The translations under genes and the position numbers were made by a program. DNA of 43,448 bases, from NCBI GenBank assembly GCA_017853835.1, contig JAFMIU010000021.1, forward strand, positions 1 to 43,448. Direction: 5' to 3'. This document shows, in pieces, positions 1 through 8,247 of the stretch (positions within the stretch are counted from its first letter, which is position 1; every line of letters starts with the position of its first letter). This DNA comes from Pirellulales bacterium. Lineage in GTDB: Bacteria; Planctomycetota; Planctomycetia; Pirellulales; UBA1268. Under the pieces are notes generated by a model. That model ran no database searches, was not told the origin of the DNA, and worked only from the letters and a program-made list of their open reading frames with translations.

Positions 1-752
1 TCGTAGCCGGTTTTGACGATCAGGATCGCCACCACCGCGAGGAACACGAGCCGCACCAGCCGCGATCCATGCCGGAGTGCCAGCCGGGTGCCGAGGAATG
101 CCCCCACGATGTTGGCAATGGCCATCGGCAGGAAGAACCGCCACCAGACGTGGCCCGCGGTGCCGAGGAAGGCCAGGGCGCCCAGGTTCGTGGTCATGTT
201 GAGCACCTTCGTGCAGGCCGCTGCGTGGAGGTAGTCGAAGCCGAGGAGACGGACGAGGAAGAAGATCAGGAAACTGCCGGTGCCTGGCCCGAAGAAGCCG
301 TCGTAGAGCCCCATGACCAAGGCGATCGCCGAGGTGATGCCAGCCTCGGCCCCGCGGCTGAAGCGAGGCGCATGCCGCTCGCCCACATGGCCGCCGAAGA
401 CCGTGACCACAAACACCGTGCCGAGCATGAAGGGCAGTGCACGCCGCAGCCCATCGGGTGATACGAGCGTGACGAGCCACGCCCCCGTCACGCCACCCAG
501 AAACGCCACCACGATCGCGGGCGCGAGCGTGGCCCACGGCAACGTGACATGGCGTGCGTAATCGACCGCCGCCGAAGCGGTGCCGCAGATCATGGCGGCC
601 TTGTTGGTGCCGAACAAGACTGCCGGTTCGGCGCGAGGAAACACGCCGAGCAGCACCGGAAGCGTCACCAGGCCTCCCCCTCCGGCGATCGCGTTCACGA
701 AGCCCGCAAGGAGCGAGCCGAGCGTGAGGGCGGCAGTCTCGAAGTCAGGCAT
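1..752 (-). CDS. TauE/SafE family membrane permease (C-terminus cut by window edge)
   Basis: Multi-pass inner-membrane protein of the TSUP/TauE-SafE family, which moves small anions such as sulfite or organosulfonates. Reading from the ATG at 752 gives about 250 residues with no stop before the window edge, so the C-terminus is missing. Near residue 24 is the glycine-rich family motif AGGGGLVTLPVLLG, followed by GTNKAA. The second half of the repeated fold shows YDGFFGPGTGSFLIFF and then CTKVLNMTTNLGA, both typical of the family. Hydrophobic stretches alternate through the whole chain. It diverges from the PQQ-propeller gene on the other strand. The family is clear; the substrate cannot be told from sequence. 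Confidence 0.88.
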   Translation of the reverse strand, partial: MPDFETAALTLGSLLAGFVNAIAGGGGLVTLPVLLGVFPRAEPAVLFGTNKAAMICGTASAAVDYARHVTLPWATLAPAIVVAFLGGVTGAWLVTLVSPDGLRRALPFMLGTVFVVTVFGGHVGERHAPRFSRGAEAGITSAIALVMGLYDGFFGPGTGSFLIFFLVRLLGFDYLHAAACTKVLNMTTNLGALAFLGTAGHVWWRFFLPMAIANIVGAFLGTRLALRHGSRLVRLVFLAVVAILIVKTGY

Positions 753-1076
753 GGAGGCACCCCAGTCAGGCAACGGAAGCGTCGTTCATGACGTGCAGCG
801 ATCCATCGCCGTCGCGTGCCAGGGGCTGCCGTCTCGTTCAGGGGAGACATCGTACTTCACGGTGGCGGAGGTCACACAGCGCGAGGATGGCGGGTGAGGC
901 ACGCTCGCCCATGCTGCCCGATGCTCTCCCCCCGCTTCGGCCATGCCTCAGCGACCGCACAGGGCGGGTCTATCTGCGGGTGAGTCCCTGCCGTACAAAA
1001 AGGTGCCCCATCGGCGATGCGTGCTGGTGCGGCCGAGCGGAACCGTGCAGTATCGTCCCCCCAACGGAGACGTCGG
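753..1076. other. Intergenic region between divergent genes
   Basis: This 324-base gap separates the leftward permease from the rightward PQQ-propeller gene, so it should hold two promoters. I found no convincing -35/-10 pair, no strong hairpin and no conserved coding frame. The only clear signal is a GGAGA ribosome-binding site at 1066-1070, six bases before the ATG at 1077. Confidence 0.5.
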
Positions 1077-2849
1077 ATGAACCAGGATCAAGCTTCGCCG
1101 CAGCCTGCCGGGCCGACGCGGTGGCGTCCCTTGCGGATCTGGATCCCCATCGTGCTCGTGCCGCTGATGGGGCTCATGCGATTCGTCCCGGATCTGGTTC
1201 CCAACGGGCCGTCGATGATCTGGATGGCAAGCGCGTTTGGGCCATTCCTGATCGGCCTCCTCGTGGTGCTGTGGTGGGTGTTGGCCAGCGGCGCTCGGTG
1301 GTTCGAGCGGATTCTCGGCGTGGCGGGCCTGGTCGGAGCGGTCGGGATCGAGCAGATGATCTGCCATCCGTCGATGCGTGGGCCGCTGCCGATCGTGCTG
1401 ACGATCCCGATGGCGATCGCGGCGTTCGCCGTCGGCATGATCCTCTTCGGCCGCACGCTCTCCATCCGGCGCACAGCGTGGGCCCTGGGACTCGCCATCC
1501 TGGCGACGGCTTGCTCGGCCCTCGTCCGCACCGATGGCGTGTGGGGTGACTTTTCGTTCGGCTTTGACTGGCGTTGGAAGACGACCGCGGAAGAACTGGC
1601 CGCGGAGGAGATCCGCCGGGCCGGAACCGTCGCGGACGACGGGGCGTTCGACACCCAGGCGTTTTTCGCGACCCTCGCATCGGCCCCCTGGCCACGGTTT
1701 CGCGGGCCGCGTGGCGACAGCTCCCAGACCGGCATGCGGTTTCACGACGATTGGAACGCCCATCCGCCGCGCGAGGTGTGGCGCAGCCGGATCGGCCCGG
1801 CCTGGAGTTCGTTCGCCGTCGGTGCCGATCGGCTCTTCACCCAGGAGCAACGCCTCGAGGACGAGGTCGTGTCGTGCTACGACGCGAAGACCGGCCGGCC
1901 GATCTGGTCGTGGGCGACGCCGTCTCGGTTCTTCGAATCGCTCGGCGGGCTCGGGCCGCGCGGAACGCCCACGCTCGCCGACGGATCGGTCTATGCGCTC
2001 GGGGCCGAGGGCACCCTCGTGCGTGTCAGTGCCCTCGACGGGGCGCTCGTGTGGAAAACCGACGTCAAGGCGGCCGCCGGGCGCACGGAGCCGCCGATGT
2101 GGGGCTTTTCCAGCTCGCCGTGCGTCGATGGCGGTGTCGTTGTCGTCCACGCCGGCGGCAAGGATGACAAGGGGATCGTCGCGTTCAGGGTCGACGATGG
2201 CCAGGTGGCGTGGACGGCGCCGGCCGGTGAGATGTCGTACGCGTCCGTGCAGAAGATCAGGCTCGTCGATCGAGACTACCTCTGCCTGCTCTCGGACTCC
2301 GGAGTGCACCTCCTCGAGCCGGCGACGGGCAAGCCGGTCTACGACTACCCCTTCCCCCGCCAGGGATACCGTGCCTGCCAAGCGCAGGTGATCGACGGCA
2401 ACAAGCTGCTCATCCCCGCTGGGATGGGAACCGGCACGAGACTCGTTGAGTTTTCATCCTCAGGAAACGGCCTCGAGGCGAAGGAGCTGTGGACGAGCCT
2501 CGACATGAAACCCGACTTCAACGACATCCTCGTGCACGACGGCGCCATCTATGGCTTCGACAACGCGATCTTCGCCTGCATCGGCCTGCAGGATGGCAAG
2601 CGGAAGTGGAAGGGCGGCCGCTACGCCAAGGGGCAGGCGTTGCTGCTCTCCGATTCCGGGCTGATCGTGGTGGTCAGCGAGAAAGGAGAACTCGTGCTCG
2701 TCCGCGCGACGCCGGAAAAGCACGAGGAGCTCGGGAAGATCGAGGCGCTCCGCGACAAGACGTGGAATCATCCGGTCGTGGTCGGCGACCGGCTCTATCT
2801 CCGCAACGCGGAGGAGGTCGTCTGCTACGCACTGGCCCCTGCGGGCTGA
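1077..2849 (+). CDS. Membrane-anchored PQQ-like beta-propeller protein
   Basis: A 590-residue protein with an N-terminal membrane domain of four to five hydrophobic helices (about residues 19-150) and a beta-propeller domain from about residue 195. The propeller opens with WPRFRGPRGDSSQTG, the entry motif of many planctomycete BamB-like proteins. It then repeats blade motifs such as YDAKTGRPIWSW, VSALDGALVWKT, RVDDGQVAWTA and LEPATGKPVYDY. Such propellers act as scaffolds or quinone-enzyme domains, but no catalytic residues for a PQQ dehydrogenase are evident. The ATG at 1077 is chosen over an in-frame one at 1017 because GGAGA sits six bases upstream. Its partner and exact role are unknown. 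Confidence 0.85.
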   Translation: MNQDQASPQPAGPTRWRPLRIWIPIVLVPLMGLMRFVPDLVPNGPSMIWMASAFGPFLIGLLVVLWWVLASGARWFERILGVAGLVGAVGIEQMICHPSMRGPLPIVLTIPMAIAAFAVGMILFGRTLSIRRTAWALGLAILATACSALVRTDGVWGDFSFGFDWRWKTTAEELAAEEIRRAGTVADDGAFDTQAFFATLASAPWPRFRGPRGDSSQTGMRFHDDWNAHPPREVWRSRIGPAWSSFAVGADRLFTQEQRLEDEVVSCYDAKTGRPIWSWATPSRFFESLGGLGPRGTPTLADGSVYALGAEGTLVRVSALDGALVWKTDVKAAAGRTEPPMWGFSSSPCVDGGVVVVHAGGKDDKGIVAFRVDDGQVAWTAPAGEMSYASVQKIRLVDRDYLCLLSDSGVHLLEPATGKPVYDYPFPRQGYRACQAQVIDGNKLLIPAGMGTGTRLVEFSSSGNGLEAKELWTSLDMKPDFNDILVHDGAIYGFDNAIFACIGLQDGKRKWKGGRYAKGQALLLSDSGLIVVVSEKGELVLVRATPEKHEELGKIEALRDKTWNHPVVVGDRLYLRNAEEVVCYALAPAG

Positions 2850-2877
2850 CACGTGCAAACCCCGGGGATGCACCTCG

Positions 2878-3756
2878 TCAACGCGAACGCACGTCTCCGC
2901 GCACGCGCCGCCAGGTGCCCCACGCCGCGCAGGCGATGCCCATGGCCATCATCCCCTGCGTGGATGGCTCGGGAGTGGGCGTGACGTCGACCAGCGTCGT
3001 GCCGAGTCGAATCTCGTCGATCATCCGGTCTGGGGGATCATACTTGTTCATGAAAAACCCGTTGTTCGCTCCCGGATCGGTCCACTGACCGAGCACATTG
3101 AACAAGGGCGTGCCAGGATCGGTTTCCAGCGGCGGATTCAGCCAGACCTCGAGCCGATCCTGATTGACCGTGTCGGAAAACGTGATTCTCCCCAACACCA
3201 AGGCGACGCCGTTCGCATAGTAGTTCGTGCCGACGATGTTTTGGCTCGCTTTGACCGAGCCGCCGATCCTCGCATCCATGTAGAGGCTGGTTGCTGACTG
3301 GATGTTGTAACTCACTGAAAACCCTTGCGCCTGTCCGTAGGGACCGGTAAGGTCGCTGAAGAACGATGGGATGGCAGTCGCCGATCCGGCGGTCGTATCG
3401 GTGGCAGAAAAGAGAATCGAAAACCAGAGTCTGGACCCGTTTCCTGTCAGCCCGGTGGATGAGAACGCCCGCTTCATCGACATGCTGTTGGTGCCCACGA
3501 TCATTCCACCGGTGGTTTGAAGAACTCCATACGAGAGCCCTGGCGACCTGACATCTGCCGCGGTCGTGCCACTGGCCGTCCAGGCGCCGCTGAAGCCGGT
3601 GCCACCGTTCTGCCCGTTGAGCGTGCCAGCCGAGTAGTTGAAGGGTTCGTGGAGTATCAGGGCCGCAGGCACGGCATTGGCACCTGCAGCGATGACGGCC
3701 ACGATCATGCTCACGAGGCATCGCGAACGGGCCACAGACCATCGAACTCGTGTCAT
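2878..3756 (-). CDS. PEP-CTERM sorting domain protein
   Basis: A secreted protein of 292 residues with an N-terminal signal peptide (hydrophobic core VSMIVAVIAAGANA) and a C-terminal PEP-CTERM tail. The tail has TPEPST, then a hydrophobic helix (MMAMGIACAAWG) and a basic end (WRRVRGDVRSR). In known systems exosortase recognises this tail and processes the protein for the surface or matrix. The middle is Gly/Ser/Thr-rich with a beta-sandwich look (LILHEPFNYSAGTLNGQNGG near the mature start), as in planctomycete LamG-like surface proteins. I place the start at 3756, where AGGAG lies seven bases upstream; an earlier ATG at 3804 lacks one. It is convergent with the propeller gene, 28 bases away. 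No exosortase lies in the window. Confidence 0.85.
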   Translation of the reverse strand: MTRVRWSVARSRCLVSMIVAVIAAGANAVPAALILHEPFNYSAGTLNGQNGGTGFSGAWTASGTTAADVRSPGLSYGVLQTTGGMIVGTNSMSMKRAFSSTGLTGNGSRLWFSILFSATDTTAGSATAIPSFFSDLTGPYGQAQGFSVSYNIQSATSLYMDARIGGSVKASQNIVGTNYYANGVALVLGRITFSDTVNQDRLEVWLNPPLETDPGTPLFNVLGQWTDPGANNGFFMNKYDPPDRMIDEIRLGTTLVDVTPTPEPSTQGMMAMGIACAAWGTWRRVRGDVRSR

Positions 3757-3849
3757 GACCATGCTCCTGATGACATGGAAACCAAAGGCGTCGTGAAGTC
3801 TCATGGTGTATCAAAGGTTTCTTCCAAGCCGCCGCAGACTGCCCAAATT

Positions 3850-3884
3850 GGGACGAATCAGGCATGGCGAGGGACGAATCGGGC
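3850..3884. repeat. 14-bp direct repeat with 21-bp spacing upstream of the PEP-CTERM gene
   Basis: GGGACGAATCAGGC at 3850-3863 recurs as GGGACGAATCGGGC at 3871-3884, matching 13 of 14 bases. The copies are exactly 21 bp apart, two helical turns, about 95 bp upstream of the leftward PEP-CTERM start. That geometry suits a tandem transcription-factor site, but could be a chance duplication. Confidence 0.35.
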
Positions 3885-3930
3885 GGCGGAAGGCAGCCGT
3901 GAGGCCTACGCCACCGTCTCTTCGATATGG

Positions 3931-4137
3931 CTCACACCTGACCAGTCCCCCTTCAACCGCACCACGTTCAGAAAGGGGATTACCTGTGCCGTAGCGCTGT
4001 TCGCCACCGGCACGACCTTCCATGGCAGCGTCTCCGATCTCTGGGACACTCGCACGATGTCGTTCACGATGGCCTTCTCGGGGCTCTCAACGGGCGTGAC
4101 CTACCGCGTCTGGACATGGCACAACAAGTGCGACTGA
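3931..4137 (+). pseudogene. Possible remnant of a PEP-CTERM-type secreted protein
   Basis: An open stretch with no good start reads ...GTTFHGSVSDLWDTRTMSFTM... and then FSGLSTGVTYRVWTWHN before a stop at 4135-4137. The GLxxGxxYxxxxxHN pattern resembles the C-terminal half of adhesin-like domains in planctomycete secreted proteins. A further extended-strand-like stretch (DDLTFIAPQSNPGGAAVTIT) follows in another frame near 4170-4230. I read this as a broken gene, on weak evidence: the similarity is by eye only and no signal peptide or ribosome-binding site is present. The rest of the gap 3757-4387 shows nothing else. Confidence 0.25.
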
Positions 4138-4387
4138 CGCCCGCCCCGCTCGGCCGACGCTCGAAGTGCCATGGGACGACCTAACCTTTATCGCCCCGCA
4201 ATCGAATCCGGGGGGTGCTGCCGTCACGATCACGGCCATCCCCACCACGTTTCAGAAGTCGCGGCGCGTTGCCGCGACGATGTTCCGGCGGATGCTGCCG
4301 ACCCGCCCGCCCATGGCGACGGACGGGAAAGTCGGCCCACCGGGACGGTCCCCGAAGGGATTGTTCCGTCTCGTGCACAACTGCGAA

Positions 4388-4461
4388 TAGCGGCGGCCGG
4401 ACTTGAACCGGCGACACCCGGCTTATGAAGCCGGTGCTCTAACCAACTGAGCTACGCCGCC
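4388..4461 (-). tRNA. tRNA-Met (CAT anticodon)
   Basis: The reverse strand folds as a complete cloverleaf. The acceptor stem is GGCGGCG against CGCCGCT with a G-U first pair. The D-arm contains AGCTCAGTTGGTTAGAGC. The anticodon stem CCGGC/GCCGG carries the loop TTCATAA, and the T-arm is GCCGG-TTCAAGT-CCGGC. The anticodon CAT means Met, or Ile if the C is lysidine-modified. The initiator hallmark (GGG/CCC anticodon stem) is absent, so this is the elongator or the Ile2 species. Position 73 is A, and CCA is not encoded. Confidence 0.93.
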
Positions 4462-4472
4462 CTGAGGCTCCA

Positions 4473-4501
4473 AATATACCCAGCACCCCGGTGTTCGTCA
4501 G
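4473..4501 (-). promoter_or_regulatory. Sigma-70-type promoter of tRNA-Met
   Basis: On the reverse strand CTGACG (4501-4496) is followed by a 17-base spacer and TATATT (4478-4473). These match four of six and five of six consensus bases. The -10 ends 12 bases before the tRNA 5' end at 4461, the expected distance for a short leader. Confidence 0.65.
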
Positions 4502-4568
4502 GGGGGGCCAAAGACCTCGCGACAGAATGCATCGAAGACCCCAGCCCATGCGGCACGATGTCCGCTCC

Positions 4569-5915
4569 TCAGCCCATGCGACGTGCCGCCACAAGAATCA
4601 CCGCCCGCTTGCCGTCGGTGAAGAAGGGATCGCCGGTAAGGTTGCGCCGCGGCGACTGGGGCGTGCAGGCCCCGATGCCACCGACGTAGCCGGCCGCCGT
4701 CACCCATCCTGCTGTGAGCAGGTCTTCCATCACATAATCGCGCGATTCATCCACATCGGGGTCGATGCGATGGGTCGTCAGATTCCAGGCCTTCGTCGTG
4801 AACCGCACGCCGATGTCACGGCTCACCTGACCCACCCACACCGCCTTGCCCTGGAAGCTCAGCGGCGTGAGCCAGAGCCGAAGGTGGATTCGCTCGTTGA
4901 TCGTGTGCCTGGTGCGCTGAAGGGCGATGTCTTGGGAGCGGCCAAACAGAAACAGCGCGCTGACGGGTGAGTAGCGGTAGTTGGAGCCGAGCAGAAACGC
5001 CTTCACGGTTTTCCAGCAGGTGGCCAACGAGATCGTCTCGCTTTCATCCCATCGGGCGGCGAAGGCCCCCAGCAGCGTGTCGAAGTCGCCCACCACGACC
5101 AGATTGGCCGGGTCGCCGGTGCGGCTGCCATTCGCGTTGGTCGTCGCCTGCGGCATCGCCTCGAGTTGCTGCACGAGCTGATCGGCCTCACATGGCTCGA
5201 CCGTGTCGGGAGGCCGAATCACCGCGAAGTCGCGATCGAGGTAATCGGCCGCGATCCCAGGCACCGGAACGGTGAAGGTCATGTCCACCGGCGGTTCGTC
5301 GTGTCCGGGAACGCCTGGCGTGTGGAGCAGGCGTCCGATGCTCTCGCGAAGCGGCTCGAGCGGCACGAGCCGAATGCGAACCACCTTCGTGCCGAGATCG
5401 ACGGTGGTAAACACGAATCCCTCCGCCGACTCGCCGCTGCGAATCGGCACGAGACGAAACCCAAGTCGGCGAAAGACACCGTCCATGCGGCCGTTGGCAC
5501 GCCAGGCCGTCAGCATCTTCAAAGGCGCCACGAGAAGCAGGGGGTAGTAGAAGAGCCAGCCCATCGCGCCAAACGCCGACAGCCGCTTGCCGATGGAGAA
5601 GTGGCTGGCCGCAGCCGCCTCCAGCGGTGTGAAATAGCGCGGGTCGATGTTCACCGCCTGCAGCCGCAGGCTTGCGTTCGATCGATTCTCGATGCGCAGC
5701 CACACCGGCTGGATGCCCTGCTTGGCGACGTCGACGCCAAACAGCCTTCGGCTCTCGGCTGCCGAGGGCACCGCCACCGTGACCCGGGCGCGAGGCTCCT
5801 CCTGAACCACGTCGCGTTCATGAAATCCTGTGAACGCTTCGTCGGGTTCGTAGGGCGTGACGAGCAGCCGCCAGAGGCGTCTCACCACATCGTGACAGCA
5901 GGCAGTGATCGTCAT
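4569..5915 (-). CDS. LssY C-terminal domain protein
   Basis: A 448-residue protein whose C-terminal half matches the LssY C-terminal family. Visible blocks are GDFDTLLGAFAARWDESET, SLATCWKTVKAFLLGSNYRYSPVS, LFLFGRSQDIALQRTR and HRIDPDVDESRDYVMEDL. LssY was first noted beside a Legionella type I secretion locus, but the domain has no assigned biochemical activity. Residues about 105-130 (SAFGAMGWLFYYPLLLVAPL) look like a membrane anchor. The last segment before the end is GDPFFTDGKRAVILVA. It stands alone between tRNA-Met and the thioredoxin-like gene, both on the same strand. The ATG at 5915 lacks a strong ribosome-binding site, so the true start is uncertain. Family assignment is firm; function is unknown. 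Confidence 0.82.
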   Translation of the reverse strand: MTITACCHDVVRRLWRLLVTPYEPDEAFTGFHERDVVQEEPRARVTVAVPSAAESRRLFGVDVAKQGIQPVWLRIENRSNASLRLQAVNIDPRYFTPLEAAAASHFSIGKRLSAFGAMGWLFYYPLLLVAPLKMLTAWRANGRMDGVFRRLGFRLVPIRSGESAEGFVFTTVDLGTKVVRIRLVPLEPLRESIGRLLHTPGVPGHDEPPVDMTFTVPVPGIAADYLDRDFAVIRPPDTVEPCEADQLVQQLEAMPQATTNANGSRTGDPANLVVVGDFDTLLGAFAARWDESETISLATCWKTVKAFLLGSNYRYSPVSALFLFGRSQDIALQRTRHTINERIHLRLWLTPLSFQGKAVWVGQVSRDIGVRFTTKAWNLTTHRIDPDVDESRDYVMEDLLTAGWVTAAGYVGGIGACTPQSPRRNLTGDPFFTDGKRAVILVAARRMG

Positions 5916-6010
5916 GTGGCAAACCCGTCAACGACAAGCGGCCCGAGGATCGCTCCCCGGGCCGCGGTGCGATGCGACCATGCGTCGCGGTCGGAAAAGG
6001 ATCCGGCTGG

Positions 6011-6574
6011 TCACTCCGCCATCTTGCAGGAGGTGGCCACAATCGCGTCGATCGACGCGTCGTTGAGCCCGCCGGCGGCAAAGGCATGGTTGGCCTTCAC
6101 CTCACCCTCGCGGTAGCAGACGACGGTCAGGTCGGCGTCGGGGGCGATCTTGAAATCCTCGGGACCGTCCTTCGACTGCGTGGGCACCACAAACGCCACC
6201 TTCGTGAGGCCGTGTGAGGCGACAAACGCGGCAGCGTCCTTCTTCAGGCTCTCCTCGTCGGTGCCAATCATGTTGACGAACGCCGTGAGCTTCGTTTCCT
6301 GGTGCTCGGCGATCTCCTCTTCGAGTTTTTTGAGAAACTTCGCCAGCGTCTCGTCGGCCGAGCGGGCGAAGACCATCACCACCGGACGGTTGCCCATCTT
6401 GCAGCGATAGCAAAGGGTCTTGCCGGCATCGACGCCGTCGTCGGCGTTGCCCGCCACCTTGGTGACGGTGAACGCGCCAACCCGCTCGCCAACCTGCGGT
6501 CCACTCGTGACCTCGGCCCGAGCCACCACCACCGACAGCATCACCACGGCCGCCACGATCGAAAACATGCGCAT
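6011..6574 (-). CDS. Secreted thioredoxin-like protein
   Basis: A 187-residue protein with an N-terminal signal peptide ([20 protein letters not shown]) and a thioredoxin-like body. The usual redox CxxC appears as [18 protein letters not shown], about residues 48-65, followed by a strand-helix layout ([25 protein letters not shown]) seen in redoxin-type planctomycete proteins. The C-terminal half has [19 protein letters not shown], where a thioredoxin strand would lie. Because CYRC precedes the first strand, it may serve a redox role different from a classical CGPC active site. Start 6574 is preferred over 6616 because it gives a clean signal peptide and has GGAG ten bases upstream. It diverges from the aldehyde dehydrogenase gene. 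The precise partner is unknown. Confidence 0.7.
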   Translation of the reverse strand: MRMFSIVAAVVMLSVVVARAEVTSGPQVGERVGAFTVTKVAGNADDGVDAGKTLCYRCKMGNRPVVMVFARSADETLAKFLKKLEEEIAEHQETKLTAFVNMIGTDEESLKKDAAAFVASHGLTKVAFVVPTQSKDGPEDFKIAPDADLTVVCYREGEVKANHAFAAGGLNDASIDAIVATSCKMAE

Positions 6575-6737
6575 CGATGTCGAACTCCAAAGGAAACGGC
6601 TCGCCCGTCGGGGCACGGTGCTCCGGCGGGCTCGCTTGCAGCCTGGAGGCTACCGCAGATACCATGCACGGGGCAATTCTTCGGGGATTGGTTTGCGATT
6701 CACCCGCGAATCCCCGTCTCTTTCTGGAGTGCTTCCC

Positions 6738-8225
6738 ATGGCCACCGCCACTTCACCCCGCCGCGCCGCCCCGCAGATCCGTCAGACGCAACTCTTCATC
6801 GACGGTCAGTGGGTGCCGGCCAAGAGCGGTCGCACGTTCGACACGGTCAATCCTGCCACCGAAGAGGTGATCGCCCAGGTTGCCGAGGGTGATGCGGCCG
6901 ACGTGGAACTGGCCGTGCGGGCGGCGCGAAAGGCCTTCGAGGAGGGGCCGTGGTCGAGGATGGATGCCCGTGATCGCGGCCGGATCATCATGCGGCTGGC
7001 CGATCTCATCGAGGCCGAGATCGACGAGCTCGCCGCCCTCGAATCGCTCGACAACGGCAAGCCGGTGGGAGACGCCCGGGCCGGTGACATCCCGCTGGCG
7101 CTCGACTGCCTGCGGTATTACGGAGGATGGGCCGACAAGATCCACGGACAGACCATTCCGATTCGAGGCAACTACTTCTGCTACACCCGCCGGGAGCCGG
7201 TCGGTGTGGCCGGTCAGGTGATTCCCTGGAACTTCCCGATCCTGATGGTGGCCTGGAAGTGGGGCCCGGCCCTCGCGGCAGGCTGCACGATCGTGATGAA
7301 GCCCGCCGAGCAGACGCCGCTCACGGCCCTGCGGCTGGCCCGTCTGGCGCAGAAGGCGGGTGTGCCCGATGGGGTGATCAACGTGGTGCCTGGCTTCGGT
7401 CCCACCGCCGGCGCCGCGATCGTGAAGCATCCCGGCATCGACAAGGTGGCCTTCACCGGCTCCGGTGAAACGGCCCAGATCATCATGCGGCAGGCGGCGG
7501 ACCAGCTGAAGCGTCTCACGTTCGAACTCGGCGGCAAGAGCCCCAACATCGTGTTCGCCGATGCCGATCTCGACGCGGCCGCCGCAGGCGCCCATGTCGG
7601 CATCTATCTCAACCAGGGGCAGTGCTGCTGCGCCGGATCGCGGCTCTTCGTCGAAGACCGCATCCACGACGCATTCGTGGAGCGGGTGGTCGAGGAGAGC
7701 CGTCGCCGTCGCGTGGGCGATCCCTTCGACCCCGCCACGCAGCAGGGGCCGCAGGTCGACAAGGCGCAGTTCGACAAGATCATGGGCTACATCGAAACCG
7801 GCAAGCGGGAAGGCGCCACCTGCGCCACCGGCGGCAAGCGGGTGGGCGATCGGGGCTACTTCATCGAGCCGACGGTCTTCACGAACGTGAAGGACGAGAT
7901 GGCGATCGCCCGCGAGGAGATCTTCGGCCCCGTGCTCTCGGTGCTGAAGTTCTCCGACATGGAGGAGCTGATCCGTCGGGCCAACGCCACGAGTTTCGGT
8001 CTGGCTGCGGCCGTGTGGACCCGCGACATCGCCAAGGCCCACGAGGCAGCGAGGCGGCTGCGGGCGGGCACGGTGTGGGTGAACTGCTACGACGTGTTCG
8101 ATGCGGCCGCTCCGTTCGGGGGCTTCAAGCAGTCGGGCTTCGGCCGTGAACTCGGCGAACGAGGCCTCGAACCTTATCTCGAAACCAAGACCGTCACCGT
8201 GAGCCTTGACCCGCCGCGGACGTGA
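6738..8225 (+). CDS. NAD(P)-dependent aldehyde dehydrogenase
   Basis: A 495-residue member of the ALDH superfamily, which oxidises an aldehyde to a carboxylic acid using NAD(P)+. The N-terminal cofactor domain has [20 protein letters not shown] and FTGSGETAQ. The general base lies in FELGGKSPN (Glu263), and the catalytic cysteine is the middle one of GQCCCAGSR (Cys297). The C-terminal block has [13 protein letters not shown] and [16 protein letters not shown]. Overall it resembles ALDH1/ALDH2-type acetaldehyde or retinal dehydrogenases most closely. The ATG at 6738 follows a CTGGAG motif. It is 22 bases upstream of the molybdopterin oxidoreductase on the same strand, so the two are probably co-transcribed and may act in sequence. 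The natural aldehyde is not evident. Confidence 0.95.
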   Translation: MATATSPRRAAPQIRQTQLFIDGQWVPAKSGRTFDTVNPATEEVIAQVAEGDAADVELAVRAARKAFEEGPWSRMDARDRGRIIMRLADLIEAEIDELAALESLDNGKPVGDARAGDIPLALDCLRYYGGWADKIHGQTIPIRGNYFCYTRREPVGVAGQVIPWNFPILMVAWKWGPALAAGCTIVMKPAEQTPLTALRLARLAQKAGVPDGVINVVPGFGPTAGAAIVKHPGIDKVAFTGSGETAQIIMRQAADQLKRLTFELGGKSPNIVFADADLDAAAAGAHVGIYLNQGQCCCAGSRLFVEDRIHDAFVERVVEESRRRRVGDPFDPATQQGPQVDKAQFDKIMGYIETGKREGATCATGGKRVGDRGYFIEPTVFTNVKDEMAIAREEIFGPVLSVLKFSDMEELIRRANATSFGLAAAVWTRDIAKAHEAARRLRAGTVWVNCYDVFDAAAPFGGFKQSGFGRELGERGLEPYLETKTVTVSLDPPRT

Positions 8226-8247
8226 CGGCCGCCCGGGGAGACACGGC

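Noticed and set aside
948..2381. 477-codon open frame on the reverse strand
   Set aside because: It lies opposite the PQQ-propeller gene. Its translation is Arg/Pro/Gly-rich with no domain, a GC-rich antisense shadow.
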